The notes under the pieces were generated by a model. The model was given only the letters and a program-made list of their open reading frames with translations. It was not told the origin of the DNA and searched no databases. Below are positions 1-8,368 of a stretch of 52,760 nt of DNA, in pieces; position 1 is the first letter of the stretch, and every line of letters begins with the position of its first letter. Origin of the DNA: Planctomycetota bacterium (lineage in GTDB: Bacteria; Planctomycetota; MHYJ01; JACQXL01; JACQZI01); assembly GCA_016207825.1 (NCBI GenBank), contig JACQZI010000032.1, forward strand, positions 1 to 52,760. Reading direction: 5' to 3'. Position numbers and translations under genes: made by a program.

Positions 1-139
1 GAGTTAAGGTTTAAGGGTAACATAATGAATCTGTTTAAGTTTGTTAGCAGAGGTTATCGGAAAGAAAAAGCCATAGCGTAGAGGTAAAACAGCTAATAAA
101 CCGAAAGAAGAAACTTATAAAAATTATTCAACAGAGCAG

Positions 140-293
140 CGGATAGTATACCTATATCATACAGATAGTATGCCTGTATCATGCGGGTAGTATGCCCGCA
201 TCATACGGATAGCATGCCCATATCATGGTGATAATATGCCCATACGATATGGATAGTATTGGTGTACGATACGGGCGGCATGGGGGCAGATAG
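140..293. repeat. Degenerate 22-base tandem array, 7 units
   Basis: Seven consecutive 22-base units start at 140, 162, 184, 206, 228, 250 and 272 with no insertions or deletions. On the minus strand a typical unit contains GCATACTATCCGTATG, in which CATAC and GTATG form a small dyad. The first units (140-227) are most alike and the last (272-293) is the most diverged and G-rich. The array is bounded on the right by G and C runs (about 281-316, containing GGGGGTGCCACCCACCCCC), which sit upstream of the array when read on the minus strand. Bases 1-139 show nothing recognisable. A second array of the same period lies at 25784-26047 on the other strand. Confidence 0.8.
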
Positions 294-369
294 GGGGTGC
301 CACCCACCCCCGTATGTCAGGCTAGAAAGTGTCCAAAATCAGCCAAAAACCGGTTGAATCCCAATTTAT

Positions 370-398
370 TTGACTTTCAGCCCGGCTTTATATACAAA
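370..398 (+). promoter_or_regulatory. Possible promoter for the HTH gene
   Basis: TTGACT at 370-375 and TACAAA at 393-398 are separated by 17 bases; TATACA at 391-396 is an alternative -10 with a 15-base spacer. The match is moderate, and the AAGGAAG at about 454-460 is rather far from the ATG at 477. Confidence 0.35.
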
Positions 399-476
399 AA
401 CAGGGTGAAATTAAGTGATTTTAGAGGATAAGTGGAAGTTAACATATTTCAAAAAGGAAGATAACATTTCACTTTT

Positions 477-956
477 ATGGGACGCAAACTCGCTTTTGTC
501 ATTCTTTCGGACGATGAACTGAAGGAATTAAAAGAATTGATGAGGGATTTGGCGCTCAAGAAAAAGTTCCGCATGCGCCTGCGTTGCAATGCTCTATTCA
601 TGTCCAACCAGTGTAAAACTGTCCGGCAGATTTCACATGAGTTAAACCGTTCAACCAGAACTGTTTACCAGTGGCTCAAGCGCTATCGCCAAAAAGGCAT
701 TGCCGGAATCATGCCCCGGGACTATTCCAGAAAGCTGAACAGGGAACAGTTGCATGAATTATTAAAGGAAAGCCTTTGGTATTTGGTCGGCGCGCATACC
801 AAGGAATTCCATAAGCGCTGGACTTTTCGCGAGATGTCCGAATGGGTTTACAAAAGATGGGATATCACCCTCTCCCCCAACCGCATGAGGCAGATAGTCC
901 GTGAGGCATTGGAAAATGCCGATATGCCGAAAGTGGATAAGAACAGGCATGGCTAA
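477..956 (+). CDS. Helix-turn-helix protein, IS630-like N-terminal type
   Basis: A 159-residue basic protein. Residues about 45-80 form a homeodomain-like helix-turn-helix (TVRQISHELNRSTRTVYQWL), followed by a second winged-helix-like segment, the layout seen at the N-terminus of IS630-family transposases. The DDE nuclease domain that should follow is absent, so this is either a stand-alone DNA-binding protein or the remaining 5' part of an element. The next gene starts at 949 and overlaps its end by 8 bases, suggesting translational coupling. It lies beside the 22-base array, whose units could be its binding sites; that is only a guess from position. Confidence 0.6.
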   Translation: MGRKLAFVILSDDELKELKELMRDLALKKKFRMRLRCNALFMSNQCKTVRQISHELNRSTRTVYQWLKRYRQKGIAGIMPRDYSRKLNREQLHELLKESLWYLVGAHTKEFHKRWTFREMSEWVYKRWDITLSPNRMRQIVREALENADMPKVDKNRHG

Positions 957-1488
957 AATAATATCAAAAGTAATTATTTTTGCCTCGGAATTCCGGGAAC
1001 TGCCCCACTGGCTGACGGATAAACTCCGTTCGTGGAAACCCGAGGCACGCGATAATTTTTTTAACCGTATTCTGCCGCTGGTGGGATACAAGCACGCCGG
1101 CAAAGGGATTGCCGGCTTGGGCGCGATGTGGCTATGCGGGGAGAAAGTTGCCGCGACATACCTCAGGGAAAACGACCGACTCATCAAAGGCGGATCTGTC
1201 CAAATCACTTCACTGGATAATAAAATGGTTTTTAAGAGCCTTATCAGGAATAAGATTGTTGAATACGGCACGAAGATACTGGATAGCACCTATGACCCGG
1301 CAATAATCTCCGAAGGCTCTTATAAACTTAATGAAGCGGTAAACCAATATCTCCTGCCGGAATTTGCGCCTTTCAAAACCGACGGGGAGTCACATATTGA
1401 TTTTATTACGGAAAAACTACCATCCCCCGCCCAACCTGATAATGCCATCCAATCCTTAGGGCTGGATATTCAGGTTAGCAGGATATAA
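949..1488 (+). CDS. Hypothetical protein coupled to the HTH gene
   Basis: A 179-residue protein starting at ATG 949. The frame is open back to 901, but 949 gives the short overlap typical of coupled genes. No family was recognised. It has no signal peptide or membrane segment. The N-terminal half contains a Gly/Ala-rich stretch (HAGKGIAGLGAMWLCGEK, about residues 50-67), and the C-terminus is proline-containing and probably flexible. It does not carry the DDE triad expected if it were the second half of an IS630 transposase. The 265 bases after it, up to 1752, hold only the terminator of the minus-strand gene. Confidence 0.5.
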   Translation: MAKIISKVIIFASEFRELPHWLTDKLRSWKPEARDNFFNRILPLVGYKHAGKGIAGLGAMWLCGEKVAATYLRENDRLIKGGSVQITSLDNKMVFKSLIRNKIVEYGTKILDSTYDPAIISEGSYKLNEAVNQYLLPEFAPFKTDGESHIDFITEKLPSPAQPDNAIQSLGLDIQVSRI

Positions 1489-1697
1489 CACGTGTCTCGC
1501 GGGAGACTCTGCCCAGCGCCCCCGGCGTAAAGTCTGGTCTCTACTTCGTTTCGTTTATCAGATATTAGGAAGCAATTTTCCCTGGTTTACTTAAGTTAAT
1601 CAACGATGCAGAATAAATTTTATTTAGCCTTTAACGCTCGCCTTTACCGCGCCCCGGTAATAACCAGCCGGAAGGCTCATTCTTAATTCCACGCATA

Positions 1698-1735
1698 AAA
1701 AACCCGGCTTTACCTTTCGATAAAACCGGGTTTAT
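1698..1735 (-). terminator. Rho-independent terminator of the surface protein gene
   Basis: Read on the minus strand, ACCCGGTTTTA pairs with TAAAGCCGGGT around a loop (tcgaaagg) and is followed at once by a run of T. It lies about 20 bases past the stop codon at 1753, so the long surface gene appears to end here as its own transcript. Confidence 0.85.
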
Positions 1736-1752
1736 GGTTTCAGGAGTTAGGG

Positions 1753-4700
1753 TTATATTTTGCTTCTAAGAGCAAGCACCTTTTTCCACGCCCGTTTTCT
1801 CAGGGATTTAAAGAGCACCTCAAACAGCCCAATCAGCATGAGCAACACAATCAGCTTCTCGATAAGGCTGCTCTGGAGCATAAATCCGGCAAACCAGATA
1901 AAGGGAGACAGGAACACCCTGGTAACGCCCTTTAAAGTGCTGTTGCCGGCAATCACCGAGGCGACTGACGGGCTATAAAAATAATAAGCATTGACGAACG
2001 CCCTGCCTAGGGAATTAGTCTTAAGGTAGTTATCACGGAAGCTCCTTAAGGTGACGAGTTCCTTTGACATCGGCGTTCCATAAGCGGCTGTGGCGATGAA
2101 GCATCTTAAGTCGTTATCACTGTCATCTTCATCCAGCCAATCAAGTCCTAGCCCCGGAGCAGAACTTCCGGAAGCGGCTGTCCCGGCGGCGCCAAAGACG
2201 CTGAAGCCCGGTGTATCCGCCACGATAATATTGGCATCCGGCACGACTACCTGACTTAAAAGGAGTTCCCATTTTGCGTCTGTTGCGTCGTAACGGTATA
2301 GCTTAAGGGTTTCTTCCTCAATAGTAGTGCCATCAACCGTCCCGTCATTATTAGTATCAGCATAATAATAAATAATTTGGGCAGGCTTTAAGAGCGTATA
2401 ACCGCCGCTTAAGGTTATTTCATGGTATGTGGAAAGGAAAGTTAAACCACCGGCAGAAGGAGCAGCGGCCGGCACCCCAACAGTCACTATAACATCAGTC
2501 AGAACCCCGCCATAGGGAATCGTTAAAGTAACTAGTTTATTCCGATTAAGTTTAGCAGTTAAAGACGAACTTATTGGGTTAGTCTGGTAATTGGTGGTTT
2601 CTTCTGTTTCCGGCGTTGTCGCTTCAATATAGATGAACACCCTCTTATTTGTCTGCGAGGCATTCCAATCGTCATAGGTAACCACCCCATCGTAATTGGC
2701 AAGTGCGACGATTTCGTACCAATGCGCGGCCGTAAGCTGGGTAGCATCTAATTTGGTAATGAAGCCTTCTGCGCCGGCATCCGCCGTGGCAAACGAGGTT
2801 ATGGCAAGAGCGGTTGTCACCCATTCCGCATTGTTAGGGGCGGTAAGAGCCGGGAGTCCGGTATCCGGCAGCACAATGGCGCCGAGATCACGGTATTTTA
2901 GATGTAATGTCGTCGTCAAGGATGTAGGTACGCTGGTTACCTTGACGGTAATATTGCCTTTAACAGTTCTTCTTAAGCCATCCTTATTGCTTCCCGGCAC
3001 GCCCGGCTGGATAATCGCGACTTTAGGCGTGGGAGAGGCCGTCACGTTTATGGTAACCGTGTCTTCGCCGACCAATCCGGAAACGTCTTCCGTGACGCGG
3101 AAGGTTGCGGTATACGAACCTGCGGTTAAATATGTAAATGAGGTGGTCGTTACGACAGGAGAACCGAAATCAAACACGCCATCGCCTTCAAAATCCCATT
3201 CGTATTTGGAAATCGTGCCACTCTCGGCAACGGCGCCGGTTCCGCCAAAACTGACCCCTTCCCCAACTTTGATATTCTGGGTGGCCGCCGGGATGGTTAT
3301 ATTGGCGGTCGGTGCGGTGGATAACGGAGCCTGCGCGGTTATGGTAACGCTTGATTTAGTGACCAATCCTGCGCTATCCTGCACCATGACTGTGGCAACA
3401 TAGGTGCCCGCTTTCGGATAGATATAAATCGCGGTGTTTGTTATCGCAGAAACTGCGGAAACATAGTCATTGACTCCATCAGTATTATAATCCCACAAAT
3501 ATGCTTCAATTTGTCCGGCGCTTGCCGTGGCCGTGGCCACGAAAGTGACAGTAACCGGGGCCGTATCGGTCGGGCTATATGCGCTTAAACCGCTGATGGT
3601 CGGAACGCCGGCCGCAGCGGCAACGGTAATAGTAATATCCTTGGTTATCGTTGAACCGTCCGCATAGGTAATCTTCAGCCTGGCGGTATAAGTCCCGGCT
3701 GTATCGTATGTGAAGGTGGTATCACCGCTTATATTACTGACAAAATCCGGCCGGAACGTGGTTCCATCATAATTAAAGTCCCATTCAAACTGGACGATCG
3801 CACTGCCCGTGCCTAATTGGGCGGTGAAATCAACGCTCAGAGGGCTGGTACCTGTCGTAACGTTTGCGGCCGGTTCGACTATGGTTTTGGCTCCGCCGGC
3901 AACGGGGGCACCAGATGGAGTAATCGCCCGTGTGCTCAAAGCGCCGAGAATCGTGACATCGGCATTGGCGGACACCTGGGAGGAGAAAGTTTCGCCGGTT
4001 GAGGCACTGCCATTCAGGTTATAAACCACCAGCCAGTTTTCGCTTCCGGCAATCGCAATGGTGCGCGGAGAGCCAAGGGTCATGGTAATTGCGGTATTAT
4101 CGGTTGCAAAGGTACTTGAGACCAGGATGGTATCACCGGTATCCGATATTCCGTTATCATTGGCGTCCAAGACGAGCCTGACTGCGGCGATATCAGTATT
4201 ATCATTGGCCGTCCCCGAAGGTGTTACCTTTACTGCGCTGATTGTTGCGTTTTCGGTGCCGGTTGTGACAGATATCTTAAGCTGTAACATGGTCAGGTTA
4301 GTGGTTGTGGTAACTTCGCTGGAAGCCGCGGGGTTATAGGTGCCGGCGCTCAAGATGACGGTTGCACCGGAAATCGCGGTGGTCGCCGCACCGACAGTAT
4401 CTTTCTTTGAGGTATCACCACTGGATGTGGCCACCATAATCAATGTTTTAACAGTGCCGTTGGTAATGGTAGCGTCGGGCGTAACCTCAACCCGTATTAT
4501 TTTTGTGGCTGCCGAGGCCAAAGACGCGGTCGCCCAGCCTGCACCGGTTACATTTGCGGTAATATCGGTTCCCGCGGCTGCGTCATCGTAATATGTCACA
4601 AACCAGCCTGAGCCCCCGGCTGTGCCGGTCAGTGTGAAAACGTCGTTAAAGTTGCCGTCGTTTTCTATGGTGATAAGATAGGTAACAATCTGTGTATTAT

Positions 4701-7509
4701 TGACATTCTGGCTCTTGGTCTGGTTTGTTCCGTCAAGGTTATAGATGCCATTCCCGATATAAGCGCCGTCAGTGCTATTCTTAACCTGCGAATCGACGGA
4801 ATAAGCGGCATTTACCGTAGTGGTTGCCTTGACCAAATCTTTCTGCGTTAAGCCTGTTTCGGAGGTGGCGCAAATTTCCAGGGTGTTGGATCCGCCTCCG
4901 GCAACCGTGCCATCGGGTGTGACTTCGACCCTGATTTCTTTTGAGGCATTCATGGCTAAAGATGCGGTTGCCCAGCCAGCGCCGACGACATTAACGGTTA
5001 TGTTATTGCCTCCGGCAACGTCATCATAATATGTAATAAACCAGCCGCCGCCTGAAGCCGTGCCGGTAATAGCAAAGGTATCACTGAGATTGCCGTCATT
5101 TTGCACCTTGATAAAATACGTTACAACCGCATTATTGTTTACGTTTTGTGCTTCGGTCTGGCTTGCACCGGTCAGGTTATAAACGCCATCACCTGTATAA
5201 GTCGCGCCGATAGAGGTCTTAATCTGCGAATCAGGCTTATATACGTTATTTACGGTGGTCGTAGCTTTTACGACGTCCATTTTTGTGGCGTTATCAAAGG
5301 AAGTCGCCCAGACAAATGAATTCAGCATCGTAGCGCCGGCTAACGTAAGGTCCGGGGTTATTTCGACGATAATTTCCTTAGAAGCGGTCATTGCCAATGA
5401 ACCGGTAGACCATCCTGTCCCGACGAAAGCGTTGGTAAGATTGGTGTAGGTAGGTGAATCGTAATAAGTTATATACCAACCCGACCCGCTGGCTGTTCCG
5501 GTTAGCGTAAAGGCATCCGAAACATTGCCATCATTTTGAATCTTGACATAATAGGTAACGGTCGCCATATTATCCAGCGCTTGCGCCTTGGTTTGGCCGG
5601 TGCCATCAAGATTGTAAATATCATCACCGATATAAGACGGGTCACCATCGTTTTTAATCTGGAGATCTGTTTTATTAGTTTCATTTACCGTTGTGGTTGC
5701 TTTTAGAACATCTTTCTTACTGGTATCCCCCAAAGAGGTTAACCACATTAAGGTGTCCAAAGAAGTTCCGCCGGCAACGGTTAAGTCCGGGGTTACTTCC
5801 ACCCTAACTTCTTTTGAGTTATCACGCGCCACCGGGCCGAAATTCCAGCCTAATCCGATTACGCTTGCGGTAATATCATTCCCGCCGGTTGTTGCGTCGT
5901 AATACGTAATCCACCATCCCGCACCACTTGCGGGACCTGTTATGGTGAATCCATCAGCGGTATTCCCGTCATTTTCCATTTTTAGCAAATAAGTTACAAT
6001 CTCGTTGCGCTCAACCGCCTGGGCTTTGGTTTGTCCGGTTCCATCCAGGTTATAGAGATTGTCACCCGCATAGGCAGGGTCACCTATCTCACCATCAACC
6101 TTATACATATTGTTAACGGTTGTGGTGGCAACGACCATATCGCAAATATTTGTCGCAGTGCTTGCGCATGACCACACTGAAATAGCTTTTAAATCTCCAC
6201 CGGCTACCGTGGTTATAGGTTCCACTTCCGCCCTGATTTCCAAAGCCTGGCCCTTTGCAATAAGATTATACCATCCGCCGGCAATTATATCAGCCGTAAT
6301 GGGATTGCCATTAGTTTTGGCATCATAATAAGTCACCCACCATCCCGCACTGCTGGCAGTCCCGGTTACGCTGTAGCCATAATCACCATTACCGTCATTT
6401 TCGATTTTTATATGGTATGTAACAATCTCGTTATTATCGACACTCTGCGCAACGCTTTGAGAACCGTCAGTAGTATAATCATCATCACCGACATAGCCCG
6501 GTGCTGATTTCTTTTCAATTTGATTATCAACGGTGCTTAGTGCATTTACTGTGGTGGTACAGACGACTACATCGCTAAAATTTGTGGAAGTACTTGCCGT
6601 GGTCCAGATTGTAATGACCTTTTCTTGTCCTCCCATCAAGGTGCTGTCAGGAGTAACTTCAGCCCTTATTTCCATATAACCGCCTGCTCGCGTAATAATT
6701 TCATAAAGCCCGATACCGGTTATTTCAGCCGTAATATCGGTCCCTGTCGGGGCGTTATAGTATGTAATCCACCAACCATCACTGCCATCACCCGTTGTTC
6801 CGGTAACACTGTAGGCATAATCTCCGTTGCTGTCGCTTTCGACTTTAAAGTAGTATGTAACTATGTCGTTATTGTCTACTCCCTGGGTCGTCGTCTGTGA
6901 TGTTCCGGTAGTATTATAAGTTCCATCACCCGTATATGAAGGATCACCGCTGTTTTTAATCTGGGCATCCGGTTTTACCACGGTGTTTGCGGTTGTAGTT
7001 GCGATAACCCAATCACAAATATTTGTGTCAGTTGTTACCATAGCCCAAAATATAATATCTTTTTCTTCACCACCAAGAACTGTTATATCATGAGTAACTC
7101 CGACAGTAACTGTGATTGAACTGCCCTGGGCAATAGACGGAGTTAACCAACCGCTGGGATTGTTGATATTTGAAGTAATATCTCCCGTGCCTGCTTCATA
7201 ATAAGTAATCCACCAGCCGCTGCCGCTGGCCGCAGAACTGCTAACACTGTATTGATAGTCACCGGTTATGCCATCATTTTGAATTACTATGTTATACGTT
7301 ACCACGCCATTATAATCCCCACTTCCGGTTACGGATTGTTCAGTCGGATAGGTTTGCCCATCGCCGACAGGACCGGGAAAAGCAGCGTCTTCTATTTGCA
7401 AGTCAACATCAGCCGCCCAAACATTTCCGGCAAAGGCGCCTGTTATTAATAGTATTATTGCGATGCCTACCGCAGTGCCCAGCGTCTGTTTCGTACGTGT
7501 TAAAATCAT
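1753..7509 (-). CDS. Giant exported repeat/PKD protein with CFI-box C-terminus
   Basis: A 1918-residue surface protein. The frame is open to 7530, but a strong AAGGAGG lies 6 bases before the ATG at 7509, so that start is chosen. Residues 1-32 form a signal peptide ending AGNVWAAD. Seven homologous units of about 130-140 residues follow (to about residue 1000), each with a D-x-Q-I-K start, Y-x-G-D-x-x-Y-N, V-T-Y, and a G-W-W-I-T-Y-Y core. Next come a beta-rich domain (about 1010-1170) and three PKD domains with W-D-F/Y and Y-x-x-x-G-x-Y/T-x-A signatures (about 1170-1460). From about residue 1803 the CFIATAAYGTPMSKELVTLR segment matches the CFI-box C-terminal domain, followed by a hydrophobic helix (about 1883-1902) and a basic tail. 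That ending resembles a sorting or anchoring signal. The partner and function are unknown; an S-layer, adhesion or stalk role is inference. Confidence 0.85.
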   Translation of the reverse strand: MILTRTKQTLGTAVGIAIILLITGAFAGNVWAADVDLQIEDAAFPGPVGDGQTYPTEQSVTGSGDYNGVVTYNIVIQNDGITGDYQYSVSSSAASGSGWWITYYEAGTGDITSNINNPSGWLTPSIAQGSSITVTVGVTHDITVLGGEEKDIIFWAMVTTDTNICDWVIATTTANTVVKPDAQIKNSGDPSYTGDGTYNTTGTSQTTTQGVDNNDIVTYYFKVESDSNGDYAYSVTGTTGDGSDGWWITYYNAPTGTDITAEITGIGLYEIITRAGGYMEIRAEVTPDSTLMGGQEKVITIWTTASTSTNFSDVVVCTTTVNALSTVDNQIEKKSAPGYVGDDDYTTDGSQSVAQSVDNNEIVTYHIKIENDGNGDYGYSVTGTASSAGWWVTYYDAKTNGNPITADIIAGGWYNLIAKGQALEIRAEVEPITTVAGGDLKAISVWSCASTATNICDMVVATTTVNNMYKVDGEIGDPAYAGDNLYNLDGTGQTKAQAVERNEIVTYLLKMENDGNTADGFTITGPASGAGWWITYYDATTGGNDITASVIGLGWNFGPVARDNSKEVRVEVTPDLTVAGGTSLDTLMWLTSLGDTSKKDVLKATTTVNETNKTDLQIKNDGDPSYIGDDIYNLDGTGQTKAQALDNMATVTYYVKIQNDGNVSDAFTLTGTASGSGWYITYYDSPTYTNLTNAFVGTGWSTGSLAMTASKEIIVEITPDLTLAGATMLNSFVWATSFDNATKMDVVKATTTVNNVYKPDSQIKTSIGATYTGDGVYNLTGASQTEAQNVNNNAVVTYFIKVQNDGNLSDTFAITGTASGGGWFITYYDDVAGGNNITVNVVGAGWATASLAMNASKEIRVEVTPDGTVAGGGSNTLEICATSETGLTQKDLVKATTTVNAAYSVDSQVKNSTDGAYIGNGIYNLDGTNQTKSQNVNNTQIVTYLITIENDGNFNDVFTLTGTAGGSGWFVTYYDDAAAGTDITANVTGAGWATASLASAATKIIRVEVTPDATITNGTVKTLIMVATSSGDTSKKDTVGAATTAISGATVILSAGTYNPAASSEVTTTTNLTMLQLKISVTTGTENATISAVKVTPSGTANDNTDIAAVRLVLDANDNGISDTGDTILVSSTFATDNTAITMTLGSPRTIAIAGSENWLVVYNLNGSASTGETFSSQVSANADVTILGALSTRAITPSGAPVAGGAKTIVEPAANVTTGTSPLSVDFTAQLGTGSAIVQFEWDFNYDGTTFRPDFVSNISGDTTFTYDTAGTYTARLKITYADGSTITKDITITVAAAAGVPTISGLSAYSPTDTAPVTVTFVATATASAGQIEAYLWDYNTDGVNDYVSAVSAITNTAIYIYPKAGTYVATVMVQDSAGLVTKSSVTITAQAPLSTAPTANITIPAATQNIKVGEGVSFGGTGAVAESGTISKYEWDFEGDGVFDFGSPVVTTTSFTYLTAGSYTATFRVTEDVSGLVGEDTVTINVTASPTPKVAIIQPGVPGSNKDGLRRTVKGNITVKVTSVPTSLTTTLHLKYRDLGAIVLPDTGLPALTAPNNAEWVTTALAITSFATADAGAEGFITKLDATQLTAAHWYEIVALANYDGVVTYDDWNASQTNKRVFIYIEATTPETEETTNYQTNPISSSLTAKLNRNKLVTLTIPYGGVLTDVIVTVGVPAAAPSAGGLTFLSTYHEITLSGGYTLLKPAQIIYYYADTNNDGTVDGTTIEEETLKLYRYDATDAKWELLLSQVVVPDANIIVADTPGFSVFGAAGTAASGSSAPGLGLDWLDEDDSDNDLRCFIATAAYGTPMSKELVTLRSFRDNYLKTNSLGRAFVNAYYFYSPSVASVIAGNSTLKGVTRVFLSPFIWFAGFMLQSSLIEKLIVLLMLIGLFEVLFKSLRKRAWKKVLALRSKI

Positions 7510-7558
7510 AATACTCCTCCTTTTAAGCATATATTAAAACTGAGTAAATTGCATTATC

Positions 7559-7587
7559 AATATATGCTGATTATAAAAATGTGTCAA
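7559..7587 (-). promoter_or_regulatory. Strong sigma-70 promoter of the surface protein gene
   Basis: On the minus strand TTGACA (7582-7587) and TATATT (7559-7564) are separated by exactly 17 bases. The predicted start lies about 30 bases upstream of the AAGGAGG that precedes ATG 7509. The -35 and -10 hexamers are identical to those at 28761-28789. Confidence 0.8.
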
Positions 7588-7685
7588 ATAAAAACAAATA
7601 ATGTTTAGCTTTTTTGTGCTATACAACCACTTGAAATTATAGTGAGTAAGAAATGACCAGGAAGAATTTATATAAAAGAAACATG

Positions 7686-8366
7686 CTATTTTTGTTCGCC
7701 GGCGAGTATTTTAAAATAGCGCTCCAGCCATTCCTGGTATTCAATGGTAAAATCCTGCGATTTGGACAGCAAAATAGCGTCACGAACTTTGGGAGGCAGA
7801 GTCCCCCAGCGGTCAGTTTCCCCGCCGACGTGTTGCCCGACTCCGGGAGGAGGCGCACTTGCTTCATACGGCTGTGTGGCCGGGTTGGATGCCTTCGGCT
7901 GCGGTTTATTCTGTTGCTGTTGTTGCTGTTTCTTTTGCTGTTGCTGGCTGGATTGGCTTTGCTGCTGCATTTCACGAGCCAGCTTAATGAGTTTGGTGAT
8001 ATCATCTATCGCATTTTTCTGTTTGGTTTGGATTCCCTTAAGCATTTTCTCAAGATTCTCAACTGCTTCCTTTTGTTTTTTGATTATTTCATCAACAGTT
8101 AGTTTGGCTTCTTCCTGTTTTTCAATTGCTTTCCAGTCGCTTGTTGTTGAAAGACCATCTGCCGCATCAAGCATTTTATCCTGTATTTTTTTCAATATAT
8201 CAAGAACATCGGCTTCTTCCGACAATGTTTCCGGTTTAAGCTGGTTGTTGAGTTCGTCAATATTTTCATCAATTTCCTTCTTTTTGGTTTCAATATCGCT
8301 CTCAGCAAAGACGATTCCGGCTGACATGCATAAAATCAGTAGAATCGTGAAGCGTGTTTTTAACAT
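7686..8366 (-). CDS. Exported coiled-coil, Gln-rich protein
   Basis: A 226-residue protein with a signal peptide (residues 1-21, ending IVFAES). A Glu/Lys-rich coiled coil follows, then a polyglutamine tract (about residues 137-155) and a Pro-rich linker. The C-terminal segment begins with WGTLPPKVRDAI, a short motif I associate with small envelope proteins encoded beside BatA/DUF4175-type genes. It is the last gene of the operon that starts at 15755 and lies 2 bases after the 1011-residue coiled-coil gene. It probably acts in the periplasm with that protein. No enzymatic motif is visible. Confidence 0.65.
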   Translation of the reverse strand: MLKTRFTILLILCMSAGIVFAESDIETKKKEIDENIDELNNQLKPETLSEEADVLDILKKIQDKMLDAADGLSTTSDWKAIEKQEEAKLTVDEIIKKQKEAVENLEKMLKGIQTKQKNAIDDITKLIKLAREMQQQSQSSQQQQKKQQQQQQNKPQPKASNPATQPYEASAPPPGVGQHVGGETDRWGTLPPKVRDAILLSKSQDFTIEYQEWLERYFKILAGEQK

Positions 8367-8368
8367 AT

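Noticed and set aside
762-1289. Minus-strand open frame of 175 codons
   Set aside because: It overlaps the coupled HTH and unknown genes and shows no family features; it is a shadow frame.
949-1488. DDE half of an IS630 transposase created by frameshift
   Set aside because: No conserved Asp/Asp/Glu blocks of that family are visible in the translated sequence.
2696-3403. Long plus-strand open frame opposite the surface protein
   Set aside because: It arises from the third-position composition of the repeat-rich surface gene on the other strand; no start signals.
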